A stretch of 9,562 nucleotides of DNA from positions 1 through 9,562 of the forward strand of contig JAIRLL010000130.1 of NCBI GenBank assembly GCA_031259505.1, given 5' to 3'. The notes beneath the pieces are model-generated. The model ran no database searches, was not told the DNA's origin, and saw only the letters and a program-made list of their open reading frames with translations. The stretch is from Tannerella sp. (GTDB lineage: Bacteria; Bacteroidota; Bacteroidia; Bacteroidales; Tannerellaceae). Every line of letters starts with the position of its first letter. Position 1 is the stretch's first letter. Positions 8,688 to 9,562 of this stretch are shown piece after piece. The translations under genes were made by a program, and so were the position numbers.

Positions 8688-8749
8688 ACACGGAGACATG
8701 GAGAACACGGGGATTTTTCTCTCTGTGTCCTCCGTGTCTCTCTTTGTGT
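8688..8749. repeat. Long imperfect inverted repeat, CACGGAG type
   Basis: The left arm (8688-8713) reads ACACGGAGACATGGAG followed by AACACGG; the right arm (8719-8749) reads CTCTCTGTGTCCTCCG followed by TGTCTCTCTTTGTGT. They pair over roughly 20 bases with several G/T wobbles and small bulges, with a loop around GATTTTT. Purine-rich CACGGAG/ACACAGAG inverted repeats of this kind occur between genes in many unrelated bacteria (from memory). It begins 17 bases after the S46 stop, so it could also fold at the 3' end of that transcript. A role in termination or mRNA protection is inference. Confidence 0.7.
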
Positions 8750-8798
8750 CAGATATCCTGTCATGGCGCAACCCTCACCCGATAAAAGGCTTTGGGTT

Positions 8799-8826
8799 GA
8801 GATTCCTCGCTTCGTCCGGAATGACG
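8799..8826 (-). repeat. Dispersed repeat of the CHSERSEES type
   Basis: GAGATTCCTCGCTTCG, then TCCGGAATGACG, read on the minus strand, matches the widespread intergenic repeat whose spurious translation gives CHSERSEES-like peptides; here the minus-strand frame gives RHSGRSEESQPK. The recognised core may extend left to about 8772 (ACCCTCACCCGATAAAAGG). Such elements are non-coding and found in many copies in diverse genomes; their function is unknown. Recognition is from memory of the motif, not from a search. Confidence 0.7.
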
Positions 8827-8841
8827 GCGCCGTTTGTCGGA
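8815..8841. repeat. Imperfect palindrome centred on ACGGCGCCGT
   Basis: The perfect 10-base palindrome ACGGCGCCGT (8824-8833) is flanked by TCCG (8815-8818) and its complement CGGA (8838-8841), giving a cruciform-capable element that overlaps the right end of the CHSERSEES-type repeat. Confidence 0.6.
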
Positions 8842-8848
8842 GACTGGA

Positions 8849-8862
8849 GGGAGGAACCTCCC
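8849..8862. repeat. Short perfect hairpin GGGAGG-AA-CCTCCC
   Basis: GGGAGGAACCTCCC is a perfect 6-bp inverted repeat around AA. A two-base spacer is too tight for an RNA loop, so only the inner mismatch-opened form would fold. No T-run follows, so it is not a standard terminator. Confidence 0.55.
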
Positions 8863-9000
8863 GGCATTTACCTGAAACAGTATAGCATTGATGATACCTT
8901 TCCACGCAATTCCCGGTAGAACCTCAATAGAATATGGACACCGCCGAAATTTGATATAAATTCGTGACACAATCAATCATTATTTCCGTGATGACGGACA

Positions 9001-9280
9001 TTTTTGCAATAAAAATTTCTGACGGTTGCAGATTATTTTAATACAGGTGTATTTTCTGCCATTTTGTCATAAACCGTGTGCGTTTTTGCCCGTCAATTTT
9101 CTGACGCCCGCAGATTATTTTAATCCGGGGGTATTTTATGCCATTTTGTCGGAACCCGTGTGCATTTTTGCCTCGCCAATTTTCTGACGCCCGCAGATTG
9201 TTTTAATCCGGGGGCATTTTCTGTCATTTTGTTGGAAATTATGCACATTCTTGCCCCGTCAATTTTTTGATGCGCGCAGT
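9001..9280. repeat. 82-83 bp tandem repeat array, three full units and a partial fourth
   Basis: Units begin at the string TTTTTGC at 9001, 9083 and 9165 and at its variant TTCTTGCC at 9248. Shared blocks in each full unit are a TTTCTGACG motif, GCAGATTRTTTTAAT, a GGGGGYATTTT-like stretch, and CATTTTGT; the fourth unit stops after a GCGCAG block. By eye, units 1 and 2 match at about 80 % and units 2 and 3 at about 85 %, so the copies have diverged. Units 2 and 4 contain a small inverted repeat (CGTCAATTTTCTGACG at 9091-9106; CGTCAA/TTGATG around TTTT at 9257-9272). The array ends just before the stop of the minus-strand nuclease-like gene, so it forms that gene's 3' flank. Confidence 0.85.
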
Positions 9281-9283
9281 ATA

Positions 9284-9562
9284 TTATAGAACTTCCGTTA
9301 TCTCAAATTTATCCTTACCGACGAAGACAATCACAGCGGCTTTCAGGTCGGGACGGCCTTTCGTCCGGTAGGCGTTGATATATTCGTCGATTTGCGAGAG
9401 AGCTTCTTTGCGTTTGGCGTCGATTTCCGTCTCGGTTTCCGAGACTTTGCAGTATTTCAGTTCGAGAATCCACTCGTAACGGGCATACGGAAATAACGGG
9501 TTACGTTGCAGGAAAATATCCGTGCGTCCGGGGACGGTCTCGTACTCGCTCATCGATATGTA
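9284..9562 (-). CDS. PD-(D/E)XK nuclease-like C-terminal domain, probable AAA-ATPase fusion protein, 5' part outside window
   Basis: The last 92 codons of a gene that enters from the right end; the frame is open to base 9562, so the ATG at 9551-9553 need not be its start. Residues counted from the window edge: GRTDIFLQRNPLFP with Asp15, then WILELKYCK with Glu34 and Lys36, matching the D...ExK catalytic pattern of PD-(D/E)XK nucleases, followed by QIDEY (Gln57, Tyr61), typical of the PDDEXK_9 group. In Bacteroidota this domain usually ends a protein of about 500-600 residues with an N-terminal AAA-ATPase-like domain; the ATPase part is not visible here. Such genes are often present in many copies per genome, and their role is unsettled (defence, mobile-element or toxin-like functions have been suggested). 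Family assignment is good, function unknown. It ends EITEVL, the usual place for the family to stop, so the C-terminus looks complete. Confidence 0.85.
   Translation of the reverse strand, partial: YISMSEYETVPGRTDIFLQRNPLFPYARYEWILELKYCKVSETETEIDAKRKEALSQIDEYINAYRTKGRPDLKAAVIVFVGKDKFEITEVL

Larger units (their letters stand above)
8672..9283. other. 612-base convergent intergenic region filled with repeats
   Basis: This stretch lies between the 3' ends of the S46 peptidase (plus strand) and the nuclease-like gene (minus strand). I see no supportable gene: the open frames here (for example 8698-8919) translate repeat DNA. From left to right it holds an imperfect hairpin of CACGGAG type (8688-8749), a CHSERSEES-type repeat (8799-8826) overlapping a palindrome, a short perfect hairpin (8849-8862), about 130 bases of mostly featureless AT-rich DNA (8870-9000), and an 82-83 bp tandem array (9001-9280). 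No classic terminator with a T-run is obvious for either gene. Confidence 0.8.

Noticed and set aside
8698..8919. Small plus-strand protein of 73 residues, and overlapping minus-strand frames at 8684-8905 and 8761-8976
   Set aside because: They run through the CACGGAG hairpin and the CHSERSEES-type repeat; their peptides are the known spurious translations of such repeats.
9001..9280. CRISPR array
   Set aside because: The whole 82-83 bp unit is repeated, with no short invariant repeat alternating with unique spacers, and no cas genes are present.
8672..9283. Insertion sequence remnant
   Set aside because: No transposase fragment, no matching terminal inverted repeats at the edges and no target-site duplication could be seen.

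Overview
The window looks like chromosomal DNA from a member of the order Bacteroidales (Bacteroidota). The evidence is an ATP-dependent PEP carboxykinase, a lipoprotein with a DUF4369-like N-terminal half and a TlpA-like C-terminal half, an S46 dipeptidyl-peptidase, a ruvB gene followed closely by a polysaccharide flippase, promoter-like boxes of the Bacteroidota TAnnTTTG type, and near absence of Shine-Dalgarno sequences. GC content is close to 50 % by eye. The genus cannot be fixed from the sequence; a Porphyromonadaceae/Tannerellaceae-like lineage is only a guess.

Layout. Positions 2-919 hold the C-terminal 305 residues of pckA, closed by a strong intrinsic terminator (942-972). A probable promoter then starts a two-gene unit: a TlpA-like lipoprotein (1077-2168) that has lost the second cysteine of its CxxC motif, and comM/yifB (2178-3722), a Mg-chelatase-like AAA+ ATPase. 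After 180 bases carrying a good -7 box comes a tightly spaced run: ruvB (3903-4931), a MOP-superfamily flippase (4943-6451) and an exported S46 dipeptidyl-peptidase of the DPP7 type (6479-8671). A 612-base gap (8672-9283) separates this run from a convergent gene on the minus strand, of which only the last 92 residues are inside: a PD-(D/E)XK nuclease-like domain of the kind fused to AAA-ATPase-like proteins in Bacteroidota.

How the genes fit together. PEP carboxykinase and the periplasmic or outer-membrane dipeptidyl-peptidase suit an organism that uses peptides and amino acids and runs PEP/oxaloacetate interconversion. ComM and RuvB are both DNA branch-migration motors, so two recombination motors sit side by side. 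The flippase belongs to envelope polysaccharide export. All full-length genes read as intact; I saw no frameshifts.

The least ordinary part is the 612-base gap. It stacks three unrelated kinds of repeat: a long imperfect hairpin of the CACGGAG type, a repeat of the type whose spurious translation reads CHSERSEES, with further palindromes, and an 82-83 bp tandem array (three full units and a partial fourth) ending next to the nuclease-like gene. I found no convincing new multi-gene system; the repeat-dense boundary and the monothiol lipoprotein are the items most worth checking.
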